Below, piece after piece: positions 22,431 through 33,521 of a stretch of DNA of 64,000 nt. Position numbers and translations under genes: made by a program. How positions within the stretch are numbered: the stretch's first letter is position 1; each line of letters opens with the position of its first letter. The notes under the pieces are model-generated. The model was not told the DNA's origin. It was given only the letters and a program-made list of their open reading frames with translations, and did not search any database. Origin of the DNA: Halictus rubicundus (lineage: Eukaryota > Arthropoda > Insecta > Hymenoptera > Halictidae); contig NC_135151.1 of NCBI RefSeq assembly GCF_050948215.1, positions 7,852,220-7,916,219 of the forward strand. The letters run 5' to 3'.

Positions 22431-25400
22431 AACACATTTTAATCTGTTTCGTTTGAAGAATTCGCGGCGGAGGGGTGCGCCTCTAACGTCAGGCGGGCAA
22501 AAAAAGTGTATATACGCAAATCGGAACGTGATAATATTTACAGTTCCGAGTGTAAGAAGTAAGCGGCGAGAATAAATATACACTTCGGGCAGTTTGAATA
22601 CCAAGTGCCTTGGATACCCAACGATTTCGAATACCTATAGAACCTTGAAACCTCGTCCGTGTCCCGTGGTCACGAATTATCCAGCCACGAATGATAAGAC
22701 CGCATACCTAAGATCTCATCAAATGTTTTAATCGAGCCATAATCCCTCTGCATTTATTGCAAATCAAATTTTAATGGAGTATGTAACTTCTCTCGATATG
22801 ATCTTCTATTTTCAAATTGGCTGGATTAATCCATTTAGTGAAATGTGAGACAAAGTTTCACTTTTTAAAGAATGATTCGATTTAGAAACTATTCCAACAA
22901 CAAAGAATTAAACTGTTAATGGTAACCCCTTTATACATTAAGTGTTGTCCTCGATAGAGTACCTATGATCAGTTCTTCTTAGATTAGTTTCACAAAATTT
23001 GCAATAGTTCCTTTATTATATAAGAACAATTTCTAAGCCAATAGTCCAAGACAATCATACTGTTCTATACTGTCAATTTCATCTGTTTTCAACGCCTGAC
23101 ACACTTTTTCGTTTCATAAAAATTAGCAAAGAAATTTTGTGGCATCATTTTGTGTACATATTTCAAACTGATTCTCCATTTAGAAATATGAAATATGTCT
23201 GCAAAATAAATCTTTCAGTCCTTCAGAAAATAAGTTTTCTTTTTATTTTTCGTTATATAAAATCAACCATAAAATTGGGGATCAGTAAAGAGATTTCATC
23301 CAATGATTTTCTACGCATCTCAATTCATCTTTTACATATATTGCGGCATTTAGAAATTCCTGAAATAAGAAACCTGGGAAATGAAGATTTCTCGTTAGGG
23401 TACAATTTTGACGTGGTTTAGTGGGGGAAGGTCAGAAATATTACGGGAACGAAATGACTCGGTTGGACACAAATTAAATCGAAAGTCCCAGCAAAGAGAA
23501 ACCATGGTCGGTTAATCGAGCCCCTGGGAAATGAGGAGGATCGATGGTATGGTGTCCACGTTGCCATTCGCCGGGGCTCGGAACGAGTGGCCGAGAGAGA
23601 GAGAAAGAGAGAGAGAGAGAGGGACGAGGTGGTGCGAGAGAGAAAGAATTACGGAAGGACACGGGTAGCGTAACAGCGCCAGAATAATCGTCCCAGTGGC
23701 GTCTTTTAATCCGAACCGCCATACGAATCTATTTTTCGCCGGACAATCGCGCCAGAAATACCGGATTGGCCCCCCTTCGTGTTAATTCTGTTCTGGTGCT
23801 CACATGATCGCCACCGCTTGGTCTGCGCCGCGTACACATCGCGCGAATCCTGGCATTCTACCGTTTCTTTCACGAGAAGTGGCCTGAACGGCCTGTACGA
23901 ATTTCTATTCAACACAAATGTTTATCGCTCCAAGCTTTTTTTGAAACGTAGAAAACGCTGGACAAGAGCATCGCTCAGATGGTATGAACATTTGATCCTC
24001 TAGCGAATTATTTGGTGCACTGTCTTCAAAAACGTGTGATTTCTATCTGCAGAAGAAGGAAAGAAGGCTGCTAGTTTTGGAATTGCGAATTCATCATTGC
24101 TATTTGATTGTAAGATTTAATTTCAAGTCGTCGATGTGAATTTGTTTGGAATTCTCGCTTCATCATTTCGTTCGCGAATTATTAGTTTCGAATACGTACA
24201 AAATCCATTTGCTGAAAAGACATCATTGGCAACTTGTTTGCAATTCTTGCTTCGTCATTTCTCTTGGACTGTATGACTTAACTTCAAGCATAAATCACAT
24301 CGAAGTAAAAGATATTGATAGAGATGCAGTCAAACGACAGACGGTCGCTTCCGAAGTAGACAGCGGAAAAGTTCGCACGAAAGATCCGGAAAATAAACGG
24401 AATTCTGAAATAACAGGATCCGCGGGCATAAAATAATGAGATTAATGCTTTGCATATCCGTGGGACCGCTATATCGAATGTCTGGATGAGCGCACAGCCT
24501 AAAAATAAACGTCGCTTAGATTAATGGCAATACAATTAGACGCGACTGTAAAAGCTTCGGATGAAATTCAATCGTGCGTTCAACACTGCGCGGCATGACT
24601 CCGGGACAAAGGGGCAATCATCGCGATCACGCCTAATCGGACGCCGATTAACACAATACGTTTCTCTATCGCCCATCAATTATCGCATTCGGCGTTACCT
24701 AATAGCAAACATAACCTGCCAACGTTCGCCTAACAATTCACAGACCCTCGCAATTCCTCCACCCTGACGTATTCTTCGAACGAAAAACATTTTTCCAATT
24801 TTACTACGTGCAATAAGATTACCGGAATGTTAACGTTCAGCTGGTGTCGTTAACATTCTGTTTCTATTTCGAAGACCGAGACGGAAATGTTAAAGATTGT
24901 TGCAAGCGAACGATGATTGTTGAAGTTGTGCGAGCAGAGGATTGCACGAGGTTTCAGCCTCGAATTTTCGAAATGTGCGTGGCAAGGTATAGCGGTACGG
25001 AACGATCGACGATCGGCGAGGCTCGGTCAGTCCTCGCCGGTCGTATTATAAAATGTGCGAATTATTTTTAGCGGGGCGCAAAAATATCGCAAGGTCGCCG
25101 CACGCGCCGGTACTTCTGCTCGGCCGTCGCGTCGCGTGCGCCGCGGGCTTGTGATTTGAAAAGCTCTCGTAGCCGAGCTTCTCCTCTTGGAACCGCGGGA
25201 GTCGCCACCGTACAGGCAGCCTCCCACGATTTTCCTATGAAGCTCGTCAGGTGGCGGTGGAGCTTGCAAGCACGACGAAATAACTGACTTTCCTCGCATC
25301 GGTACTCGGCGAACGATTTATCGGCGTTGATAACTGATTACTATCTTTCTACGCATTTCGTATATCAAGACTGAAAGAAGCTTGCAGGACATGTTTTAAT

Positions 25401-26160
25401 CAGCTGCACACCTTCCATCGTTTTCAGTCAATTCAGCGATTATGTTTTCCTGAATTGTTATACGTACATTCGAAAAGAAATCTTTAGAAAATTCATAAAT
25501 ATTGTAATAGCAAAATTCATTTTGTGAGAGACTTCCTCATAGAATGTTCTGTAGGCACTCATTTCATAGTACAAGCACGATAAAGCAAACGAACAGTCAC
25601 AGTGAATTTTTAAGCAACCTTCAGATCATTTTGCATCTGGTATAACTCTTTAGCTAAAAAATTAATTTTGTCAACTGTGTATAACGAAAATTGGAAGCCA
25701 CACGAAGCGATATTATCTGATTACCATTTAATAGTAATGAGAGGAACGAACATTTCAACGCCCGGTACAGCCACAAACAAGACACGTGTTCCTCTTCTAT
25801 CGACTATCTCTTCCCAGCATCGATAGAAACGTTTCCTCAGTTACCGAATGTATTTTTTTGTTTAGAAACAGAAAGCTTCCTCTACCAAGTTATCGAAAGC
25901 TTCCTTTATCGACAGTATCGACAGCGAAAACACAGAAAATTTCGTTCCATGTACACAGAAGATAAAATTCTCGAGATGAAGATCGTCTCAAGAAACGTGT
26001 CGCAGTAGCAGAAGCATTTAGTCTCATTAATTTCGGTATTATGTCATGAAATAACATCGCTCGTGTGTCATACACAAATTTAGTAGCTGTAAACACTTCT
26101 AATTATACGATAACATTTCTGCTTCATTGAACCATCTTCATTGACGACGCGAGAAACATA
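22431..26160. other. non-coding stretch, nothing recognised
   Basis: Apart from a GA microsatellite at 23592-23621, this region shows only short open frames without splice context. A GC- and CpG-richer patch at 25000-25280 could be regulatory, but there is no specific motif to support that. Confidence 0.5.
23592..23621. repeat. (GA)n microsatellite
   Basis: GA dinucleotide run with one AAAG interruption. Confidence 0.9.
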
Positions 26161-26199
26161 TTTTGGAAATCTTGTTTTTGGAAGAAATGGGTATTTTTA

Positions 26200-26890
26200 A
26201 GTGTCGTGTGATTGGTGTAAACGATTGTGGCCCACTTAGTCTACTTTTTGTTTGAGCAGGTTCTGTCTCTTATTGTAAAGTACGTTTTATTGTTCTAGAT
26301 GATTATTTGTCTGACTAGTATTTTCGTTTCAAGTGTATGTAGTTAACATGTCTAGTTATGGTCCGCTCAGTCTACTTAACTTTCGTGAAAATTCTGTCCG
26401 CTATTATGAAGAATGTTTCTGATTCTAATTAATTATTTGGATAACTATTATACTTATTTTCCCGACACTTCTATTAAACACTTCTGATCATGGCTCATTC
26501 ATTCTACTTAACTTTCGTAAAAATTCTACTCGACAGCCTAACTGCAATTTTTGAGTCACGTGTACATGGTGTAGCACGTCTGATAATGACCCACTTATTC
26601 TACTTAAGTTTCGTGAAGATTCTGCCTGCTACTGCCAAGCGTGTTCGATTAATCTAATTGTTTGCTTCAGTAGACTTTTCGAGTCACGTGTACGTGGCGT
26701 GTCTGATCATGACCCACTTATTCTACTTAACTTTTATGAAGATTGTGTCTTCTACTACGAAGTGTAGTCGATTATTCTAATCGTTAATATAACTAAAATT
26801 TGTGAATCATATGTATTTGGCACGTCTGACTTAATTTTCGTGATTCCTCTGCCTCCAATTACGAAGTTTATTCAATTATTCTAAATTGCC
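26200..26890. repeat. diverged tandem array, about 97-133 bp units
   Basis: The landmark GRYYCAYTYATTCTACTTAA, or its variants, recurs at about 26229, 26358, 26491, 26588 and 26709. It is usually followed by TTTCGTGAARATTCTGYC and then TTCTAATTAWTT. Spacing varies and the units are heavily diverged, so the array is old. Confidence 0.7.
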
Positions 26891-29290
26891 TGTTAGACCG
26901 GCGACTCTTGAACCATTACATGCCTAATTCAAAGTTTGTATCAATCTATTAGGTTCTGAATAATTTCATAAGTAGTTGTTAAATATTCCTAAATAATTTT
27001 CTGGGTTCTGAGAAAAAATTATATTGTGCTTGATAAATGTAAACAAATGATTATGGAGTAAATAACAACGATTTATTAACAAATATTGGTGAGTATACAA
27101 TTGATAAAGATATCATTATTGTGTTTTACATTGATTCGACTTGCCAATCGTCTTATCCATTTCAATTAGAGTAATCAGAACCTCATCAGATTCAAAGAAA
27201 TCAATCTTCTATAATCTTAACCCCAGGTTCACGTAGCACCAACACTGACTATTTTACATTACTTTATAAAACTAACGAGAATGTGTCTACCCAGATTTTT
27301 GGCCACTTTTTAAAAAATGTATACCCAAAGGAATAAATTTGTCGAACAATTCCTCATGGATGCATCTTTACAATCACAGCAATCGTAAATTAGAGCTATT
27401 AAACCGCGTCATTTTGACACGTCCAGTAAGCCTCGTGTTAAAACCAAGTTTACCTTCTAATTAGTTCGTTTAGCACTTCTTCTATAGCTTCCAAAGCAAC
27501 TCTGCTGCCCACCACTTTCTACACACATTCTATAAGTCTATGTAGACAAGAGCCACCTACCAACCTCCAATAAAATTTCGCGCACTCGATAAAAACGTCT
27601 AACCACAACCAGGGTTCATTCACTTCATTACTCGTGGGGTTACTCTCTTCAAATCGTTACCTCCTCTAGCTTCTGTCCGAACAATAAACACCTCCATCCC
27701 TGAACGATATCTCCCGAAGTTATTCCTCTCGTAAAATCATCCGCGAAGTTTACCTCGACCCAACGAAGAAAAAAAGACCGTCCGACAGCAAAACAGTCGT
27801 TTCTACTTCTCGCGGAAATTCTATCTGACGCGCGCGTGTGTGTGAATGTGTGTGCAGCGGATCGATCGGTGACCACGAGCGATCGACCCATTCTACTTAT
27901 GCAATCCGGCACCTTCCGCGAAACGTATCTTGCAGTTTGCACGGCTGCGTCCACCACTCCCATCCGGCTAGAGAGCTCGTAGAACGAGTCTACTTTTACA
28001 CACGGGAGGTACGTGCACGGGAGAGAGCGAGTATGCGAGTATATGCAACGCGAAAAGTCGTGGCACGCCAAGTTCCCCGAACCGCGCTAGACACCGGTAC
28101 AATAGTGCCTCGCACCCGTGAACTATGTTCGCGGTCGCGGACTATAGAATTCCGGTGAAAACCCGTTCCAGGAACGAGCATGTAAAACCGGCCCGGCAGA
28201 CGGCCCGTCGAAAATAGCCGAAACGCCGGCTATTTCCAACATTGACCGCGCGCGGGCGCACGCGATTCGCCGGACGACGATGATTAATACGTCGTAACGA
28301 GTAAGAAGGCTAATTAAGCCTCAAGGTTCTGTCCCATTAAACGCATGGTGGTCCCGCGCGCTTTCGCGACGTCCCACTCCAACCACGCGTCGCGAAAAAT
28401 GCCAGTCTGACCGGAATTATACTTATACGATGGGGTCTCGGATAAAAAAAAAAACGGTCAGTGCAGGTTCGATTTGGAAATGGTGTAGAAAAAATTATTT
28501 ATTGTCGAAACTTACTCCTCATCACACTGTTACGTCAATATTTTCAGAGATAAACGATGGATGGATGTACCCTGTGTTGGTCACTGAAGAGTTAGACAAC
28601 AGGCATTTAACCCTTTCGTTGCTTTTCTCGTTTAACATTTTCTTGGCTTTCGTCATTTCACCCGTATGTCGTTTATGTCACTCAACTGTTCATCATTGAA
28701 CACGTTTATTGTACACCGTTGTATGTACAGTGCAAGTATGTAAAATGTATCAGACCTTATGTTTGTCATTAAAAAATGGCCCTCTTTTTAATAATAATTC
28801 AATACGTATATTTCTTTGACAGCGATGGAAAGTAAGTCAGTACTTAAGTTTATTAGTAAGCTATCTGTTAATACTTCTTCGAAGCCCATGTATGCGCAAA
28901 AACCTATACTGATTGGTGTCCGAGTCCACCATTTACATACTATTACAAGAAATATTCTCAGGGTTCGCAGACAAGGTTCGGATAATAGAGGTTCCATTCT
29001 ATCATGAATTAAACAAGCATATATGAAACGAACTGCATCGTGTTTGGTATCATTTTAATCAGAAAAATGTCACCAATACGTCCGTAAACTTTTGGATAAA
29101 AATAAACAATTACAGCCTAACCACTGGACTGACATCTTCTCATCGAAGCATTGAGGTCGGTGCTTCATTTACACACTATCCTCTTCCACCGTCCACGCTA
29201 ACGATAGAAATCGAAGGATAACATGCATACACGATGCAAGTAACACACCGGGACCCAAGTTTACACATGTGTGGAGGTATTGCCGTGTTA
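26891..29290. other. non-coding stretch with dispersed repeat fragments
   Basis: A segment near 27250-27290 (TTTACATTACTTTATAAAAC) is related to one near 38555. The segment 29017-29074 is an inverted match to 32291-32343. A GC- and CpG-rich patch lies at 27800-28400. No coding exon is supported. Confidence 0.5.
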
Positions 29291-29884
29291 TACAGGGTGT
29301 CCCAAACTTCAATCAACTCCGTGAAATGAGTGGTTCCTGAGGTCATTTGAAGCCACATTTTCCGTTGCAAAAATGTCAGCCTCGGCTTTGTTAAGGAGTT
29401 ATTAACGAAAATCACGGACCAATCAGAGCGCAGCCACGGCGCGCGATGGCGGAGAGAGTCCGACTCGGCAACAAGATCCGCTGAGCGGGAGCGTTGGTGT
29501 TGCGTCGCGCTGATACACTGAACGATACAGTGAAGGAGCAGAAATTGATTTATAATAATTAGAACTCACTTTTTCAGCCGTAAATGCATTTGCTGCTTCG
29601 AAATGTGCGTCACTGGACCATTCGGAGACGAACTGCACAGCTGACTTCAGGTATACGGCAATGCCAAAAACTAAGGGACGTACGGTCAGGTCAACGAACT
29701 GCATGCTTGATGGTGGACGGCAAAGTAGGTATACACAACGTAAGGGATGTGCGGTCAAGTCAACGATCCTGACTTTTTATTTTTATTTTATTATACTGAC
29801 TGTATGTTTATTTCACACAGATACCGTGAAACACACTCGCGATCACTGTTCACATTTGCCAACACATAGCAATGTACTAATAAC

Positions 29885-30085
29885 TAGACTGCGGATCTTT
29901 ATGCATTTATCGCTTCTGAAAATTTTCAAAAAATGCTATAATATAAAATTCCACAGAATTTAGTGCGATTTTTATTTATTTCATATCTACAAAGGTCACT
30001 ACTACTGAAAATTAGAATTTCTTTGTTTCCACTTTCCTAAAATTTGCCGACAAAAATTGAAAATTGCATAAACATCCGCAGTCTA
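29885..30085. mobile_element. hAT-like MITE nested in the foldback arm
   Basis: Ends TAGACTGCGGATCTTTATGC and CCGCAGTCTA. It is flanked by exact 8-bp repeats CTAATAAC (29877-29884, 30086-30093). The opposite arm of the foldback element keeps the unoccupied site with a single CTAATAAC, which proves insertion and duplication within this one sequence. It is 201 bp long and non-coding. Confidence 0.93.
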
Positions 30086-30266
30086 CTAATAACAATTGCT
30101 ATATCACTTGCATTGGCAGATGGGATCGCAGTCGATGGGTAAGGGTCATATTATACTAGGCAGGTCAGACGCCGAGGGTCTATAAACGTTTCTATAACTA
30201 TAAACTTTTCAGAAAAATCTTGCGTAAGATCAGTGTTGTTCTAATAATCATATTTAAACTAATCAC

Positions 30267-30467
30267 TAGACCGCGGATTATTATGCAAAATAAAAGTTGG
30301 ATGCTGCTATTGCAATGGACAGTAGCCATACAGATATTGGATTTTTCCTTTGACCACTTTAACAAGTTGAAAATAATAAGTTGGCGTTTTTAAATTATTT
30401 TAATCTCTCTACTGTTTTAAAGTGCACCTATTCATTTTTGCTACAAATATATGAAATTCGCAGTCTA
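30267..30467. mobile_element. hAT-like MITE in the foldback loop
   Basis: Ends TAGACCGCGGATTATTATGC and TTCGCAGTCTA, 201 bp, same family as 29885. The flanks are CTAATCAC and GTGATCAT, which are not a clean direct duplication, so the insertion junction may be rearranged. Confidence 0.8.
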
Positions 30468-31093
30468 GTGATCATATTAATTGATTGTCGTGACTTGTGT
30501 ACCAATGCAAGCGCGATATTGCAATTGTTATTAGTACATAGCTACGTGTTGGCAAATGTGAACAGTGATCGTGAGTGAGGAAAAATTTCGCGGCATCTGT
30601 GCGAAATAAACATACGATTAATTTATCGATAAGAAAGTGGAAGTGATAGTCAGGATCGTTGACTTGACCGCGCATCCCTTAGGTTGTCGTATACCTACTA
30701 TCCACCACTAGGTACGCAGTTCGTTGACCTGACTGTACGTCTCTTAATTATCGGTATTGCCGTATACCTGAAGTCAGATGTGCAGTTCGTCTCCGAATGG
30801 TCCAGTGACGCACATTTCGAAGCAGTTAGTGCATCTACGGCTGAAAAAGTGAGTTCTAGTTATTATAAATCAATTTCTGCTCCTTCTCTTGTCTCCCGCT
30901 CAGTGGATCCTGCTGCCCAGCGGGACTCTCCCCACCTTCGCCCACCGTGGCCGCGCTCTGATTGGTCCGTGTTTTTTGTCAATAACTCCTTAACAAAGCC
31001 GAGGCGGACATTTTTGCAAAGGAAAATGTCGTTGTTAATGACCTCGTGACCCACTCATTTCACGGAGTTGATTGAATTTTGGAACACCCTGTA

Positions 31094-31831
31094 TAATGCT
31101 GTAAGTATAATAATCGCCGGTACAACCGACACGACGCGCGACGCGATGTCACGACACGCGTTTTCCTCCCGCTTGTTCGGCTTCCACCGGCTCGGAAAGC
31201 GATCTCAGGCGAAGGCCTTTGGCCTTTCATCGAGTGCACCGTTTCTGCTTACACGTGTCTACCCTCGCTCATACGAGAAGCAGACACGCAAAACCAATAA
31301 TCCCTCACTCGAACGGAACTCCTACCTGCGAGCGATCGCCGCTGCGGCGCTTTTACAAGCGGAACCGGCTCTGCCACGCCGATTCGAACCGGATAGCTAA
31401 AGCTTATTTATGGATTACGCGTGCGGTCCAGCGAGTGCGTCAGATAGCAGCGCGAACGAACCTCCCCGTTGTACACTCGAACCGAGGATTCAAGATATAG
31501 CGAGATTGACAGTGGGATGTTGTTCCTCACGATGCGAAAATTCGCGTGGAAATTGTAATTTTAGCTGTCGGGTGGCTGGGGATTGTTCGCGTTGCTTTCG
31601 GTGGCTGTCAAGCTTCTAGCAGATTTTCTTGTCTTCTTTAATCGTGGTGTTTAGAGGAACCTTGCGGAGAATCTTACGACTGTCAGAGAGAAGCGTGGGT
31701 GGTGTAGGTTGAGTGGCCATACTTATTCAATTAATGTGTTTTTTGTTGGTGATAGAAGCCAAGATTGTCTAACGTAGAATTGAGTTTGAAGGCGAACAGA
31801 GGCTAATATTGAACACAATTTTATATTTTGC
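31094..31831. other. non-coding stretch, nothing recognised
   Basis: GC- and CpG-richer at 31110-31480, then AT-rich. Open frames here lack splice or start context. Confidence 0.45.
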
Positions 31832-31835
31832 TTAA

Positions 31836-32019
31836 CACTAAACCTACCACCCGCCTTATCGAAATTATAAAAACGTTTTCATAGGAAATTACTGAATTGA
31901 TTTCTTTATTTAAGCACATATTAGAATAAAAATCGTACAAAGTTTAAGTAAATTCAATCTTCTCCCTTCTATAAGACGTGTTCCACTTTTTATATTTTTT
32001 GTGCTTGGTAGGTTCAGTG
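31836..32019. mobile_element. TTAA-flanked piggyBac-like MITE, 184 bp
   Basis: Ends CACTAAACCTACC and GGTAGGTTCAGTG, flanked by TTAA (31832-31835, 32020-32023). Same termini as the larger copies at 18219 and 37230, with most of the interior missing. Confidence 0.88.
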
Positions 32020-32077
32020 TTAAAGAAGATCGAATTGATCTGGCACCTGTTGTTGCTTAAAATTGTAAGACATAGTA

Positions 32078-32466
32078 CAGCAAAGTCTTGATCTAAGCCG
32101 AACACTCGAGCTACACGATCTTAGTCAGTTCGCCCGCGAGCTGCCTCGGTCGCCGAACAGTACAAAGCATAAACATGCCGCGTAATCCGATACCGAGTCG
32201 GGTATGTCGGTGTGAACCACTACCAATCCAATCACAAAACTTCTTTATTTTTCATTATTTTTTTTTGTTGCACTTTCAATAACTTATTTGTGACATTTTT
32301 CTGATTAAAATGACACTAAACACGATACAATTTGAAATGTATTTAGTGGTTGAATTAACGGTATGTGGTGCGCCTTAGGTCGACGCGGTCATAAGAAAAT
32401 AGTCACCCTACACGATCTATGTCACAGCACGGACCCGACGATTGGGCTTAGATCAAGACTTTACTG
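32078..32466. mobile_element. TA-flanked MITE, CAGTAAAGTCTTGATCTAAG ends
   Basis: The left end CAGCAAAGTCTTGATCTAAG and the inverted right end, CAGTAAAGTCTTGATCTAAG read inward, differ at one base. TA lies on both sides (32076-32077, 32467-32468). The interior holds a CTACACGATCT direct repeat and a segment, 32291-32343, shared in inverted form with 29017-29074. It is non-coding; a Tc1/mariner or pogo-like origin is inferred. Confidence 0.85.
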
Positions 32467-33122
32467 TACTAGGTTCAGAGAATGTACGACTACTTCGAGA
32501 AAATGTTCTTGTTTATATCTTACAACACGGTAAGCTGCAGTTGACAGAATGTTGTAACCGGCTTGTGTACTTTACGAACTTATGACAGCAAAATTAATTA
32601 TTTCAACCGCCTGAAGAGAGACGAAATGAGCCAATAAGATTCACTGTTTCACGCATTAAGTCGACCGTGTCTCTTTAAATGTTGCCATAACGCCCGTTGA
32701 ACTACGATCTTGATCAACGTGAATTAACGGTTCTAATGGACCTAATGAATCGCTGCCACAACTAAATCCTGTCTCGCACGGTTTCAAATCTATTACTAGC
32801 GTCGTATCAGTGTCAATGGTGGCCATTACGCTGCTTGGTGGTTCAGGCCGTTGACAAAATCGCGGAAGATTCTCATAATCCTCTCGACAATGTACGACGA
32901 CCGGCGCAGATCGATCTACTCGGTCTCGAGGTGTAGCATTTGGCAGTGGTCCTCCTGCCGGCTGACATTAGCAGTCGGGACCAAGTACATCGCGAGGTGA
33001 CAGCGCATAATTGAACTCCTCCCGGGTAGTTGCGTTCGGGGTGATTACTTTCTAGCGAAATTTGGTCCATACGTTGTTGGATCGTTTATTCACCACATTG
33101 TTGCAACATACGTTCGATCATA

Positions 33123-33270
33123 TTAGGTGTACAAATTAATTCGTAGCGCTTTCTCCACGAATACATTTCAATGCCCAATTTCACGAGTCGTTAATATGGT
33201 GACGATTCGAATTCGACATAAAATTACATTTGACTAACTGTGAGAGCTGCGAATTAATTTGTACACCTTA
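33123..33270. mobile_element. mariner-like MITE, 148 bp
   Basis: Inverted ends TTAGGTGTACAAATTAATTC and, read inward from the right, TAAGGTGTACAAATTAATTC. TA duplicates flank both ends (33121-33122, 33271-33272). The AGGTGTACAA terminus resembles mariner elements such as Mos1. No transposase remains. Confidence 0.88.
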
Positions 33271-33316
33271 TACTAACGTAGTATAAACAATGCGATCAAT
33301 AAGACGAAATATTATA

Positions 33317-33519
33317 CAGTATTTTCTCCATATATGCCAACAACATGGGTCTTGCCAAGGACATATATCGTCCAGGAGATACTATTATTTGATCCACGCT
33401 GAACGTCGTATCCGACCGGTACTGTGTTTACACTCCTCGGGGATATACCCAGCAGTGGTGGGGATAGTTCTGCGACTTTTATCAGCCAGGTATTTGCGAC
33501 ATATATCGAGGAAATACTG
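33317..33519 (+). mobile_element. TA-target MITE (CAGTGAATTC family), perfect TA flanks
   Basis: Ends CAGTATTTTCTCCATATATG and CGAGGAAATACTG. TA lies on both sides (33315-33316, 33520-33521). The core AGCAGTGGTGGGGATAGTTC matches the family. This copy gives the cleanest evidence of the target preference. Confidence 0.88.
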
Positions 33520-33521
33520 TA

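Larger units (their letters stand above)
29293..31091. mobile_element. 1.8-kb foldback element with about 600-bp inverted arms
   Basis: The left end is CAGGGTGTCCCAAACTTCAA; the right end, read inward, is CAGGGTGTTCCAAAATTCAA. TA flanks both (29291-29292, 31092-31093). The arms pair over about 600 bp: left 29293-29884, continuing at 30094-30121 past an inserted MITE; right 30500-31091. The left arm has an extra segment of about 40 bp near 29490-29530. The arms include the GTTAAGGAGTTATTA and CCAATCAGAGCG block shared with the MITE at 15877. There is no transposase frame. Terminal sequence and TA target fit a Tc1/mariner-like non-autonomous foldback element. Confidence 0.88.

Noticed and set aside
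29423..29758. open frames in the foldback arms (also 30684-31049)
   Set aside because: They lie within non-coding inverted arms, differ between arms, and show no transposase motif.
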